NCBI GenBank assembly: GCA_947628265.1
Contig: CANQZF010000005.1
Coordinates: 1-22,223 of the forward strand
Direction of reading: 5' to 3'
Length of the DNA: 22,223 bases
Source: an uncultured Oscillospiraceae bacterium
GTDB taxonomy: Bacteria; Bacillota; Clostridia; Oscillospirales; Oscillospiraceae
The notes beneath the pieces were generated by a model. That model worked only from the letters and a program-made list of their open reading frames with translations. It searched no databases and was not told where the DNA came from. Below, piece by piece: positions 6,435 through 12,977 of this stretch. Made by a program: the position numbers and the translations under genes. Position 1 is the first letter of the stretch, and every line of letters starts with the position of its first letter.

Positions 6435-6523
6435 TGTTAAGCTGCCTCCATTTTTTGTTTTTAGAAGACGCGCCGCCTCTATCGGGCTGTCGGACGCGCC
6501 TGGACAGGGTGTGGAAACCTGTC
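6435..6523 (-). promoter_or_regulatory. Structured queT leader, candidate preQ1-sensing riboswitch
   Basis: The leader of about 89 bases begins with hairpin P1, GACAGG/CCTGTC (minus-strand reading of 6523-6518 and 6508-6503), whose nine-base loop is TTTCCACAC. A second hairpin follows, made by two GGCGCGTC copies (6500-6493 and 6474-6467) that pair with two G-U pairs. An A-rich tail leads into TGGAGG (6450-6445), the ribosome site. The loop TTTCCA can pair with TGGAGG (four Watson-Crick, two G-U pairs), which would make a pseudoknot that hides the site. The GGTT...ACACCC pattern and A-rich tail resemble preQ1-I; preQ1-III, known upstream of queT in Ruminococcaceae, is the other candidate. Class not assigned. 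Confidence 0.5.
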
Positions 6524-6529
6524 GGAGGT

Positions 6530-6558
6530 ATCTTAACACATCCCCCGGAAATTGGCAA
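6530..6558 (-). promoter_or_regulatory. queT promoter
   Basis: TTGCCA (6558-6553), a 17-base spacer and TAAGAT (6535-6530) on the minus strand. The predicted start near 6523 falls exactly at the first base of leader hairpin P1. Confidence 0.7.
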
Positions 6559-6607
6559 GTATCTCAAATATGAATTAATAATTATTTTAATGAATGTGAA
6601 TGAAAGC

Positions 6608-7216
6608 TTATTTTTGGGCCGCCCCCGGGTCGGAGAAGACGCAGCCGCAGTAGCACTGCCTGTAGAGCCCGTACTCCCGGGATAGGCGTATGGATCGAAG
6701 GTACCCGTCCCGCTTTTTAAAGTCCGAGGGCAGCCAGGGGAGGCCGTACTTCCCCGCCAGGGCCTCGCCGATCTCGTTGATGAGGGGGGCGTTTTTGTGG
6801 GGGCTCACGGTGAGGGTGGAGCAAAAATAGTCGTACCCGCCCTTTCTGGCAAGCTCCGCTGTGGCGGAGAGCCTCAGCCGGAAGCACGCCCCGCACCGCG
6901 CGCCGCCCTCGGGCTCGCCCTCCAAGCCCTTCGCGGCGTCAAAGAAGGTCCGGGGATCATATTCCCCCCAGAGGAGCTTCACGTCCTCCGCCCCGGAGAG
7001 GCGCAGGAGCTTTTCAAGCTCCCGGCCCCGCTTTACATACTCCTCCTCCGGGTGGATGTTGGGGTCAAAGTAGTAGAGCGTCACGTCAAAGTAGGGGCGG
7101 ACCCGCTCGAGAACCGCGCTGGAGCAGGGGGCGCAGCAGGCGTGGAGCAAAAGCCGGGGGCGTTTCCCCTCCAGCCCCTGGCACAGCGCCTCAAATTCCC
7201 GGTTATATTCCCGCAC
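6608..7216 (-). CDS. queH: Epoxyqueuosine reductase QueH
   Basis: A 202-residue protein of the QueH (DUF208) family, which reduces epoxyqueuosine in tRNA to queuosine and replaces the cobalamin-dependent QueG in many anaerobes. Seen: LLLHACCAPCSSAVLE at residues 22-37 (Cys27, Cys28, Cys31), YYFDPNIHPEEEY at 48-60, the Cys108-x2-Cys111 pair, STLTVSPHKN at 133-142 and the C-terminal QCYCGCVFS (Cys188, Cys190, Cys192). These cysteines are the expected metal and iron-sulfur ligands. The start is GTG at 7216, with GAGGTGG five bases upstream; no nearby ATG fits better. It is divergent from rpsF and lies 174 bases upstream of queT. Confidence 0.94.
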   Translation of the reverse strand: MREYNREFEALCQGLEGKRPRLLLHACCAPCSSAVLERVRPYFDVTLYYFDPNIHPEEEYVKRGRELEKLLRLSGAEDVKLLWGEYDPRTFFDAAKGLEGEPEGGARCGACFRLRLSATAELARKGGYDYFCSTLTVSPHKNAPLINEIGEALAGKYGLPWLPSDFKKRDGYLRSIRLSREYGLYRQCYCGCVFSDPGAAQK

Positions 7217-7239
7217 GGTACCACCTCACTTTTTGAACC

Positions 7240-7268
7240 ATTGTACGCCGGAAGGCCGGAGAATTCAA
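7240..7268 (-). promoter_or_regulatory. queH promoter
   Basis: TTGAAT (7268-7263), a 17-base spacer and TACAAT (7245-7240) on the minus strand. The leader would be about 16 bases, without room for a riboswitch. The -35 box lies 19 bases from the -35 box of the divergent rpsF promoter. Confidence 0.7.
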
Positions 7269-7287
7269 GGTTTTTTGAAAAAACTCC

Positions 7288-7315
7288 TTGACAATCCCGG
7301 GAAATGCTGTATAAT
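7288..7315 (+). promoter_or_regulatory. rpsF-ssb-rpsR promoter
   Basis: TTGACA (7288-7293), a 16-base spacer and TATAAT (7310-7315), both perfect consensus boxes. The start point would be near 7322, giving a 70-base structured leader before rpsF. Confidence 0.85.
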
Positions 7316-7320
7316 TTAAA

Positions 7321-7380
7321 GGCTTATCGGATGATAGGCAACCTTGCCTTCGTTCGCCGCGAAGGCCATAAGTCCAAAAG
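7321..7380 (+). promoter_or_regulatory. rpsF leader, candidate S6:S18 autoregulatory element
   Basis: The leader folds almost end to end. An outer stem pairs GGCTTAT (7321-7327) with ATAAGTCC (7368-7375) with one bulged base. An inner stem, GCCTTCG/CGAAGGC (7346-7352, 7360-7366), has a seven-base loop. An alternative hairpin, AGGCA-acct-TGCCT (7336-7349), uses part of the same strand, so the two inner stems exclude each other. S6:S18 leaders are known upstream of rpsF operons; I have not been able to match the consensus loop. Confidence 0.45.
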
Positions 7381-7392
7381 GAGGTGCAAAAA

Positions 7393-7689
7393 ATGGCAAA
7401 AACTACGGAAAAGTATGAGCTTCTGTACATCATCGACCCGGACCTCAATGAGGAGGAGACCGCCGCCGTGGTGGAGAAGTTCAAGACTCTCATCGAGGCC
7501 AACGGCACCCTGGGCGAAGTTGAGGAGTGGGGCAAGCGGAAGCTGGCGTATCTCATCAACGACAAGCCCGAGGGGTACTATGTCCTGGTGAAGTTCGAGT
7601 CCGCTCCCCAGTTCCCTGCGGAGCTCTACCGTGTCCTCGGCATCACCGAGGGCGTCATGCGCGCCCTTGTCACGGTCCAGCCGGAATAA
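7393..7689 (+). CDS. rpsF: 30S ribosomal protein bS6
   Basis: A 98-residue protein beginning MAKTTEKYELLYIIDPDLNE. It fits bS6 in length and in the KYELLYII, EEWGKRKLAYLINDKPEGYYVL and YRVLGITEGVMRALV segments. bS6 binds with bS18 to the central domain of 16S rRNA. The ATG at 7393 has GGAGGT seven bases upstream; a GTG nine bases earlier is inside the ribosome site and is rejected. First gene of the conserved rpsF-ssb-rpsR operon. Confidence 0.97.
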   Translation: MAKTTEKYELLYIIDPDLNEEETAAVVEKFKTLIEANGTLGEVEEWGKRKLAYLINDKPEGYYVLVKFESAPQFPAELYRVLGITEGVMRALVTVQPE

Positions 7690-7701
7690 GGAGGGACACC
7701 G

Positions 7702-8226
7702 ATGCTCAATCACATCGTGCTCATGGGCCGTTTGACCCGTGACCCGGAGCTCAGGCGCACCCAGTCGGGAACGCCCGTGGCGTCCTTTACCCTGGCGGTT
7801 GACCGGGATTTCGGGCGCAGCGAGAGCGGCGAACGCCAGACCGATTTCATCGACATCGTGGCTTGGCGCAGCACCGCTGAGTTCGTCAGCAAGTATTTTT
7901 CGAAAGGCCGTATGGCCGTGGTCTCAGGCCGCCTTCAGATCCGCGACTGGACCGACAAGGAGGGCAATAAGCGCCGCAGCGCCGAGGTGGTGGCCGATAA
8001 CGTGTATTTCGGCGACTCCAAGCGCGACGGCGACGGACAGGGCCAGCAGGGCGGCTACAACCGCTCCTATGACGCCGCTCCCTCCGGCAATTACGGCGGA
8101 GGCCAGAGCTACGGCTCCCAGGGCGGCTACGCAAGCCAGGGCAGCTACGGCGGCTCCAGCTACGCCGCCCAAGGCGGCTCCGATTTCGCCGACCTCACGG
8201 AAGACGACGGAGACCTCCCCTTCTAA
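7702..8226 (+). CDS. ssb: Single-stranded DNA-binding protein
   Basis: A 174-residue SSB that coats single-stranded DNA in replication and repair. The OB-fold covers about residues 1-107 (MLNHIVLMGRLTRDPELRRT, SFTLAVDRDF, DFIDIVAW, GRMAVVSGRLQIRDWTDKEG). A Gly/Ser/Gln/Tyr-rich linker follows, with repeated GGQSYGSQGGY-like units, and the protein ends in the acidic tip DDGDLPF that docks SSB partner proteins. AGGAGG precedes the ATG; the gene begins 12 bases after rpsF. Confidence 0.97.
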   Translation: MLNHIVLMGRLTRDPELRRTQSGTPVASFTLAVDRDFGRSESGERQTDFIDIVAWRSTAEFVSKYFSKGRMAVVSGRLQIRDWTDKEGNKRRSAEVVADNVYFGDSKRDGDGQGQQGGYNRSYDAAPSGNYGGGQSYGSQGGYASQGSYGGSSYAAQGGSDFADLTEDDGDLPF

Positions 8227-8276
8227 ACAGATTTTGATTTTTCTTTCCATACTCTCAAAGATTGGAGGTAAAGACA

Positions 8277-8531
8277 ATGACCAACGAAAAGGAAGCCCGC
8301 CCCGCGCGTCCGGCTCAGGCCCGGAAGCGCCGCAAGGTATGCCAGTTCTGCGTGGATAAGTGCCAGTATATCGACTACAAGGACACCGCCAAGCTCCGCC
8401 GGTATCTCTCCGAGCGCAGCAAGATCCTCCCCCGCCGCGCCACCGGCACCTGCGCCATGCATCAGCGCCAGCTCACCACCGCCATCAAGCAGGCTCGGCA
8501 AATCGCGCTTTTACCCTATGTGACCGACTAA
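8277..8531 (+). CDS. rpsR: 30S ribosomal protein bS18, cysteine-containing form
   Basis: An 84-residue protein with a basic N-terminus (ARPAQARKRRKV) and the bS18 core DYKDTAKLRRYLSERSKILP and HQRQLTTAIKQARQIALLPY. Four cysteines (CQFCVDKC near residues 23-30, and C in GTCAMH) fit the zinc-binding version of bS18. It pairs with bS6 in the small subunit. The ATG at 8277 has TTGGAGG 10 bases upstream; a TTG five codons earlier lies in that ribosome site. Last gene of the operon. Confidence 0.96.
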   Translation: MTNEKEARPARPAQARKRRKVCQFCVDKCQYIDYKDTAKLRRYLSERSKILPRRATGTCAMHQRQLTTAIKQARQIALLPYVTD

Positions 8532-8540
8532 CCTTCAAAA

Positions 8541-8567
8541 GAAGCTCCTTCGGGGGCTTCTTTTTTT
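8541..8567 (+). terminator. rpsF-ssb-rpsR terminator
   Basis: GAAGCTCC-TTCG-GGGGCTTC (8541-8560, one G-U pair) followed by seven T. It lies nine bases after the rpsR stop. Confidence 0.92.
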
Positions 8568-8586
8568 GGGATTTGAAAAATTCTTC

Positions 8587-8615
8587 TTGACAAACCCCTT
8601 CGCCTTTGGTATAGT
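8587..8615 (+). promoter_or_regulatory. infC-rpmI-rplT promoter
   Basis: TTGACA (8587-8592), 17 bases, TATAGT (8610-8615). Transcription would begin near 8622, leaving a leader of about 138 bases before infC. Confidence 0.82.
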
Positions 8616-8621
8616 ATACAG

Positions 8622-8745
8622 GCTAAAACAAAGCAGAAACGGCATCGTTTCTCACCGGCTCGGACGCCGCAGCCGGTCAACATCGCGGAAAACCCCTGGG
8701 GGGAAGCTGCGCGGATGCCGTTTGGCGTCCGTGTTTTTCATTTTC
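8622..8745 (+). promoter_or_regulatory. L20-type leader with alternative terminator
   Basis: Three helices can be drawn. Helix A is a perfect 9-bp long-range pairing, AACGGCATC (8638-8646) with GATGCCGTT (8714-8722). Helix B is CGGACGCC (8661-8668) with GGCGTCCG (8724-8731), extended inward by GCAGC/GCTGC and followed by TGTTTTT, so it looks like a terminator. Helix C is CCGGCT/AGCCGG (8655-8676) and puts the 5' strand of B in its loop. A and B cross, so they either form a pseudoknot or exclude each other. L20 leaders controlling this operon by attenuation are established in Firmicutes. Confidence 0.7.
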
Positions 8746-8759
8746 GGAGGTGTTTTACC

Positions 8760-9278
8760 ATCGCTAACATGACCCATCAGATCAATGAGGAAATTACCGA
8801 CGCCCAAGTGCGCCTTATCGGTGAGGACGGCACGCAGCTTGGCATCATGTCCGCCGAGGAGGCCCTGAAGGCCGCCGAGGCCCGGGGGCTGGACCTTGTG
8901 AAGATCTCCCCCAACGCCACGCCCCCCGTCTGCCGCGTGATGGACTACGGCAAGTACCGCTTTGAGCAGGGCAAGCGCGAAAAGGAGGCCCGCCGCAACC
9001 AGCACGTCATCGAGATAAAGGAGATCCGCATGTCCCCTGGCATCGCCGACAACGACTTCAACGTGAAGCTCAAAAACGGCCAGAAGTTTTTGAAGGACGG
9101 GGACAGGCTCAAGGTCTCCGTGCGCTTCCGGGGCCGGGAGATGGCCCACACCTCTATCGGGGAGGATTTGCTTTTGCGCTTCGCCGAGGGGTGCGCCGAG
9201 ATCGCCTCCCTCGATAAGCCCCCGAAGCTGGAGGGCCGGAACATGAGCGTGTTCCTCTCCCCCAAGCCCAACAAATAA
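8760..9278 (+). CDS. infC: Translation initiation factor IF-3
   Basis: A 172-residue IF-3 that binds the 30S subunit and proofreads start-codon choice. Conserved stretches: HQINEEITDAQVRLIGEDGT, PPVCRVMDYGKYRFEQGKREKE, the linker, and IKEIRMSPGIADNDFNVKLK. Start: the GGAGG at 8746-8750 is nine bases from ATC at 8760 but 18 from the first ATG at 8769. The residues after ATC align with the usual IF-3 start, and AUU/AUC-type starts are the known basis of IF-3 self-repression. I therefore place the start at the AUC. If the ATG is used, the protein is three residues shorter. Confidence 0.95.
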   Translation: MANMTHQINEEITDAQVRLIGEDGTQLGIMSAEEALKAAEARGLDLVKISPNATPPVCRVMDYGKYRFEQGKREKEARRNQHVIEIKEIRMSPGIADNDFNVKLKNGQKFLKDGDRLKVSVRFRGREMAHTSIGEDLLLRFAEGCAEIASLDKPPKLEGRNMSVFLSPKPNK

Positions 9279-9348
9279 GTATATTTCCGCACAAACCCGT
9301 GCGTGAATAGGCGGCTCGCCGCCAAAACAATGGAAGGAGTAACCAAAG

Positions 9349-9546
9349 ATGCCCAAGATCAAGACCCACAGCGGCGCGAAAAAGAGATTTAATCTCACCA
9401 AGACCGGCAAGGTCAAGCGCGCCCACGCATACAAGAGCCACATTCTCAACAAGAAGACAACCAAGCGCAAGAGAGGCCTCCGCAAGGGAACCTATGCCGA
9501 CGTCACCAACGAAGCGGCGATCAAGCGCATGATCCTGTATAAATAA
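9349..9546 (+). CDS. rpmI: 50S ribosomal protein bL35
   Basis: A 65-residue, strongly basic protein: MPKIKTHSGAKKRFNLTKTG, then KRAHAYKSHILNKKTTKRKR. Length and sequence fit bL35 of the large subunit. GGAAGGAG lies 10 bases before the ATG. The 70-base gap after infC shows no obvious promoter or terminator, so it is read from the infC promoter. Confidence 0.97.
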   Translation: MPKIKTHSGAKKRFNLTKTGKVKRAHAYKSHILNKKTTKRKRGLRKGTYADVTNEAAIKRMILYK

Positions 9547-9560
9547 GGAGGTCACTGAAG

Positions 9561-9914
9561 ATGGCAAGAGTCAAGGGCGCGATGATGACGCGCAAGAGAA
9601 GAAATAAGGTCCTGAAGCTGGCCAAGGGCTACTGGGGCGCCAAGTCCAAGCACTTCAAGATGGCCAACCAGGCCATGATGAAGTCCCTCACCTACGCCTA
9701 CATCGGCCGCAAGCAGAAAAAGCGCGACTACCGCAAGCTCTGGATCACCCGTATCTCCGCCGGCTGCAAGATGAACGGTATGAACTACTCCACCTTCATG
9801 CACGGCCTGAAGAAGGCGGGCATCGACATGAACCGCAAGATGCTCTCCGAGACCGCCATTCACAACCCCCAGGCGTTCACGGAGCTCTGCGCCACCGCGA
9901 AAGCGGCGCTTTAA
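9561..9914 (+). CDS. rplT: 50S ribosomal protein bL20
   Basis: A 117-residue protein with the long basic N-terminal extension (MARVKGAMMTRKRRNKVLKL, GYWGAKSKHFK) and the globular C-terminal part (ISAGCKMNGMNYSTFMHGLK) of bL20. bL20 is an early assembly protein on 23S rRNA and the usual repressor of this operon through its leader. AGGAGG is eight bases upstream of the ATG, 14 bases after the rpmI stop. Last gene of the operon. Confidence 0.97.
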   Translation: MARVKGAMMTRKRRNKVLKLAKGYWGAKSKHFKMANQAMMKSLTYAYIGRKQKKRDYRKLWITRISAGCKMNGMNYSTFMHGLKKAGIDMNRKMLSETAIHNPQAFTELCATAKAAL

Positions 9915-9925
9915 CAAAACAAAAA

Positions 9926-9953
9926 ATGCTGACGGTAAACGTCAGCATTTTTT
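9926..9953 (+). terminator. infC-rpmI-rplT terminator
   Basis: ATGCTGACG-gtaaa-CGTCAGCAT (9926-9948) followed by TTTTT and preceded by AAAAAA, directly after the rplT stop. Confidence 0.93.
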
Positions 9954-9992
9954 ATTAAAGGGGATAATTTGGAGAAAACGCCTTCAGAAGGA

Positions 9993-10022
9993 TTTACAAA
10001 ACCGGTATCTTTCGTGTAGTAT
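9993..10022 (+). promoter_or_regulatory. Possible promoter of the XRE/membrane regulator
   Basis: TTTACA (9993-9998), an 18-base spacer and TAGTAT (10017-10022). The leader would be about 115 bases and contains two small hairpins (CCGCC/GGTGG and GGCG/CGCC). A TTGACA at about 10043 has no matching -10 box at the right distance. Confidence 0.35.
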
Positions 10023-10145
10023 AAGAGCGTACGCAACCCCCGGTTGACAGATTTCCAGCCGCCCTTTGGTGGACTGCAACTGCGAAAAACGCTATGATTT
10101 TTTCAGCGGCGATACCGCCGACTAATCTACGCGGAGGGACAAATC

Positions 10146-11138
10146 ATGATCTTAGCGGACAAAATAACCAATTTGAGAAAGAAGAACGGCTGGTCACAAG
10201 AGGAGCTTGCGGAGAAAGTTAAGGTGTCCCGGCAGGCGGTTTCCAAGTGGGAGGGCGCGCAGACGGTGCCGGATCTGGAGAAAATTTTGGCGTTGAGCAA
10301 GCTCTTTGGCGTCACGACGGATTATCTTCTCAAGGACGAGATGGAGGACGAGGAATTTACGGACGAACCGGACCGGACGCCTGTGAAACGGGTCTCCCTC
10401 GCCCTCGCCAACGAATTCCTGGAGTGGAGAAGGCGGGCGGCCAAACGCATTGCCACAGCCGCTTTTCTGTGTATCGTCGCCGTGATCCCGCTGCTCCTTT
10501 TGGCGGCGGCGTCGGAAGCGCCGGGGTGCGCTGTTTCAGAAAACCTGGTAGCGGGGGTGGGGCTTGTCATTCTGTTTGTCCTTGTCGCCGCCGCCGTTGC
10601 GATTTTCGTCTCCTGCGGTTTTAAGAACACTCCTTTCGAGTTCATTGACAAGGAGCCCTTTGAAACGGAGTACGGCGTGGACGGCATGGTGAGGGAAAAG
10701 CAGAAAGCGTACAGATCGGCTTATGTGAAAAGCAATATTATCGCCGCCTGCCTGTGTGTGCTCTCGCCCATTCCGCTTTTTGTCGGCGCGTTCACGGAAA
10801 AAGAGTACCTGATCGCGGCGATGACGTCCGGCACGATCCTGCTGGCGGGCATCGGAGCGGCCTTTTTTATCCTTGCCGGCGTGCGCTGGGCGAGTATGCA
10901 GAAGCTCCTGAGAGAGGGCAAGTACGCGCGGCGGGACCGAAGAAAGACCCGTATCAAAGAAACGGTCTCCACGGCCTACTGGCTGACGGCGACCGCCGTC
11001 TATCTCGGCTGGAGCTTCTGGACCGGAGATTGGGAGATCACATGGGTCGTCTGGCCGGTGGCGGGGATATTGTTCGCCGTAGTCATGTGCCTTTGCAATC
11101 TGTTCATTGAGAGAGATAAGGAAAAGCAGGGCGAGTAG
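10146..11138 (+). CDS. XRE-family regulator with C-terminal membrane domain
   Basis: A 330-residue protein. Residues 1-62 form a Cro/CI-type helix-turn-helix (ITNLRKKNGWSQEELAEKVK, SRQAVSKWEGAQTVPDLEKI). After an acidic linker come about six hydrophobic segments, near 102-122, 134-157, 197-216, 221-245, 275-293 and 298-320, with a charged loop at 160-195 and a basic one at 250-273. It is therefore a membrane-tethered DNA-binding protein, an architecture common in Firmicutes whose targets are mostly unknown. CGGAGGG precedes the ATG by eight bases. The glycosidase gene starts 82 bases downstream on the same strand; whether it is a target cannot be told. Confidence 0.85.
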   Translation: MILADKITNLRKKNGWSQEELAEKVKVSRQAVSKWEGAQTVPDLEKILALSKLFGVTTDYLLKDEMEDEEFTDEPDRTPVKRVSLALANEFLEWRRRAAKRIATAAFLCIVAVIPLLLLAAASEAPGCAVSENLVAGVGLVILFVLVAAAVAIFVSCGFKNTPFEFIDKEPFETEYGVDGMVREKQKAYRSAYVKSNIIAACLCVLSPIPLFVGAFTEKEYLIAAMTSGTILLAGIGAAFFILAGVRWASMQKLLREGKYARRDRRKTRIKETVSTAYWLTATAVYLGWSFWTGDWEITWVVWPVAGILFAVVMCLCNLFIERDKEKQGE

Positions 11139-11220
11139 CCTAACGCGGGAGACGCGGGGGATGCGCCGTCTGCCGGAGCGGGCTCCAAAGCAAAATCTTT
11201 TTGAAAAAGAGAGGATATTT

Positions 11221-12930
11221 ATGGAACTTTCGGCCATTTGCCACTTTGCGGACAAGAGGTACTGCTTCGCACTGGAGGCGGGGCGGTTTCTTGTGCGTTT
11301 GCGGGTGAAAAAGGGGGACGCGCGGAGGGTGACGCTACACACCCAGGATAAGTATTTGCCCCTGCGGATTTTTGACACCCGGCGGGCCGTCCCCATGGCC
11401 CTGGCCGCCCGGGACCGGGTCAGCGACTACTACGAGGCGGTCATCGAGATCGACATGGTGTGCCTGCGCTATTGGTTTGAGCTGGAGGGCACGGACGGGG
11501 AGCGGGTCTTTTACGGAAACTACGAGTTCTCCTCAACGCCCCCGGAGGACGTGGAGCGGATGTTCGACTGCCCCCAGAACCTCCGGGAGGAGGAGCGCCT
11601 CACCGTGCCGGATTGGGCCAAAAACAAGGTGGTCTACCAGGTCTTCCCCGCCAGCTTCGCCCCCACGGGGGAGCCGGGGCGGGGATGGAACAAACCCGTG
11701 GACCACAGGCGCGACCTGGGCGGGACGCTCCGGGGCATCATCCAGCATCTGGGGCACATCCGGGAGCTGGGGGCCGACGTCCTCTACATGACGCCCATCT
11801 TTGAGGCCCTCAGCGTCCACAAGTACGACACCGTGGACTACTACCGGGTGGACCCGAAGCTGGGGACGCTGGAGGATTTGAAGGAGCTGGTGGAGCGGGC
11901 CCACGCGCTGGGGCTGCGGGTCATATTGGACGGCGTTTTCAACCACTCCTCCCAGAAGTTCTTCCCCTTCGCGGACATCGTGGAGAAGGGGGAGAAATCC
12001 GAATATTGGGACTGGTATTTTATCAAGGGCTGGCCCCTGCGGGCCCGATGGGTGGAGAAGCCCAACTTCAAGACCTTCAGCTACTTCGGGGGGATGCCCA
12101 AGCTGAACCTCCGAAACCCGCAGGTGGAGCGCTACTTCATCGACGTAGGGCTCTACTGGCTCCGGGAGTGCGGCATCGACGGCTGGCGGCTGGACGTGGC
12201 CGACGAGATCGGCCACCGCTTCTGGCGGCGGTTCCGGGAGGCGGTGAAGGCGGAGTTTCCCGACGCCCTCATCGTGGGGGAGGAGTGGCACTTCGGCGGG
12301 GACTTCCTTCTGGGTGACCAGTGGGACAGCGTGATGAACTACCCCTTTTTCAACGCTGTCATGGATTTAGTTGCCCGGGAGAGCATCACCGTCACGGAAT
12401 TTTTTGAAAATCTGGGCTTTCTCCGGGGGAACCTCCACCCGGATACATATAAGGTCCTCTGGAACCTCATCGGCTCCCACGACACGCCCCGCTTCGTCAC
12501 CGCCTCCGGGGGCGACCGGGGGAAGCTGGGGATGGCGGCGGCGCTACAGCTGCTGCTGCCCGGGATGCCCATGCTCTACTACGGCGACGAGTACGCCATG
12601 GAGGGCGGCGACAACGGCGACTGCCGCCGGGGGATGGTCTGGGACGCGAAGCTCCAGGACCGGGAGACCTTCGAGAAGTACCGGCGTCTTATTTCTCTGC
12701 GCCACAGCTGTCCCTGCCTCACGGAGGGTTCTGTTGCGGACTTTCAGGCCGACGATGCGCGGGGCGTGGCGGCCCTGACCCGGAGGCTGGGAGAGGAGGA
12801 GGTCACGGTCCTCCTGCACTGCAAGGCCGGGGAGGCGGAGACCCCTGAGTACGCCGGACGGAAGGACCTTTTGACGGGAGAGCCCTTCAACGGAGTCCTT
12901 CGTTCCTGGGATTACGCCGTGCTTCAATAA
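11221..12930 (+). CDS. GH13 neopullulanase/cyclomaltodextrinase-type glycosidase
   Basis: A 569-residue cytoplasmic alpha-amylase-family enzyme expected to cut cyclodextrins, pullulan or maltodextrins. Residues 1-120 are an N-terminal beta domain of the CBM34 kind; the catalytic barrel follows from VVYQVFPASF. The four GH13 motifs are present: DGVFNHSS (237-244), GWRLDVADE (321-329, nucleophile Asp325), VGEEWH (352-357, acid/base Glu354) and GSHDTPR (418-424, Asp421). There is no signal peptide, so the substrate must be imported. I start at the ATG at 11221, seven bases after GAGAGG; the upstream in-frame extension lacks a ribosome site. The exact substrate cannot be set from sequence. Confidence 0.93.
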   Translation: MELSAICHFADKRYCFALEAGRFLVRLRVKKGDARRVTLHTQDKYLPLRIFDTRRAVPMALAARDRVSDYYEAVIEIDMVCLRYWFELEGTDGERVFYGNYEFSSTPPEDVERMFDCPQNLREEERLTVPDWAKNKVVYQVFPASFAPTGEPGRGWNKPVDHRRDLGGTLRGIIQHLGHIRELGADVLYMTPIFEALSVHKYDTVDYYRVDPKLGTLEDLKELVERAHALGLRVILDGVFNHSSQKFFPFADIVEKGEKSEYWDWYFIKGWPLRARWVEKPNFKTFSYFGGMPKLNLRNPQVERYFIDVGLYWLRECGIDGWRLDVADEIGHRFWRRFREAVKAEFPDALIVGEEWHFGGDFLLGDQWDSVMNYPFFNAVMDLVARESITVTEFFENLGFLRGNLHPDTYKVLWNLIGSHDTPRFVTASGGDRGKLGMAAALQLLLPGMPMLYYGDEYAMEGGDNGDCRRGMVWDAKLQDRETFEKYRRLISLRHSCPCLTEGSVADFQADDARGVAALTRRLGEEEVTVLLHCKAGEAETPEYAGRKDLLTGEPFNGVLRSWDYAVLQ

Positions 12931-12940
12931 TTGCATAACA

Positions 12941-12977
12941 AAAAAGCCTCGGATGAGCGGTCATCCGAGGCTTTTTT
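12941..12977 (+). terminator. Bidirectional terminator between convergent genes
   Basis: A perfect 11-bp stem, GCCTCGGATGA/TCATCCGAGGC (12946-12956, 12961-12971), four-base loop, with A5 before and T6 after. It ends the glycosidase transcript on plus and can end the ychF transcript on minus. Confidence 0.93.

Noticed and set aside
6509..6517. TTTCCACA as a possible DnaA box
   Set aside because: One isolated partial match inside an RNA hairpin loop; no cluster and no replication genes nearby.
6435..6539. N-terminal extension of queT to the upstream Met
   Set aside because: The extension lies across the promoter and structured leader, and the family N-terminus begins at the inner Met.
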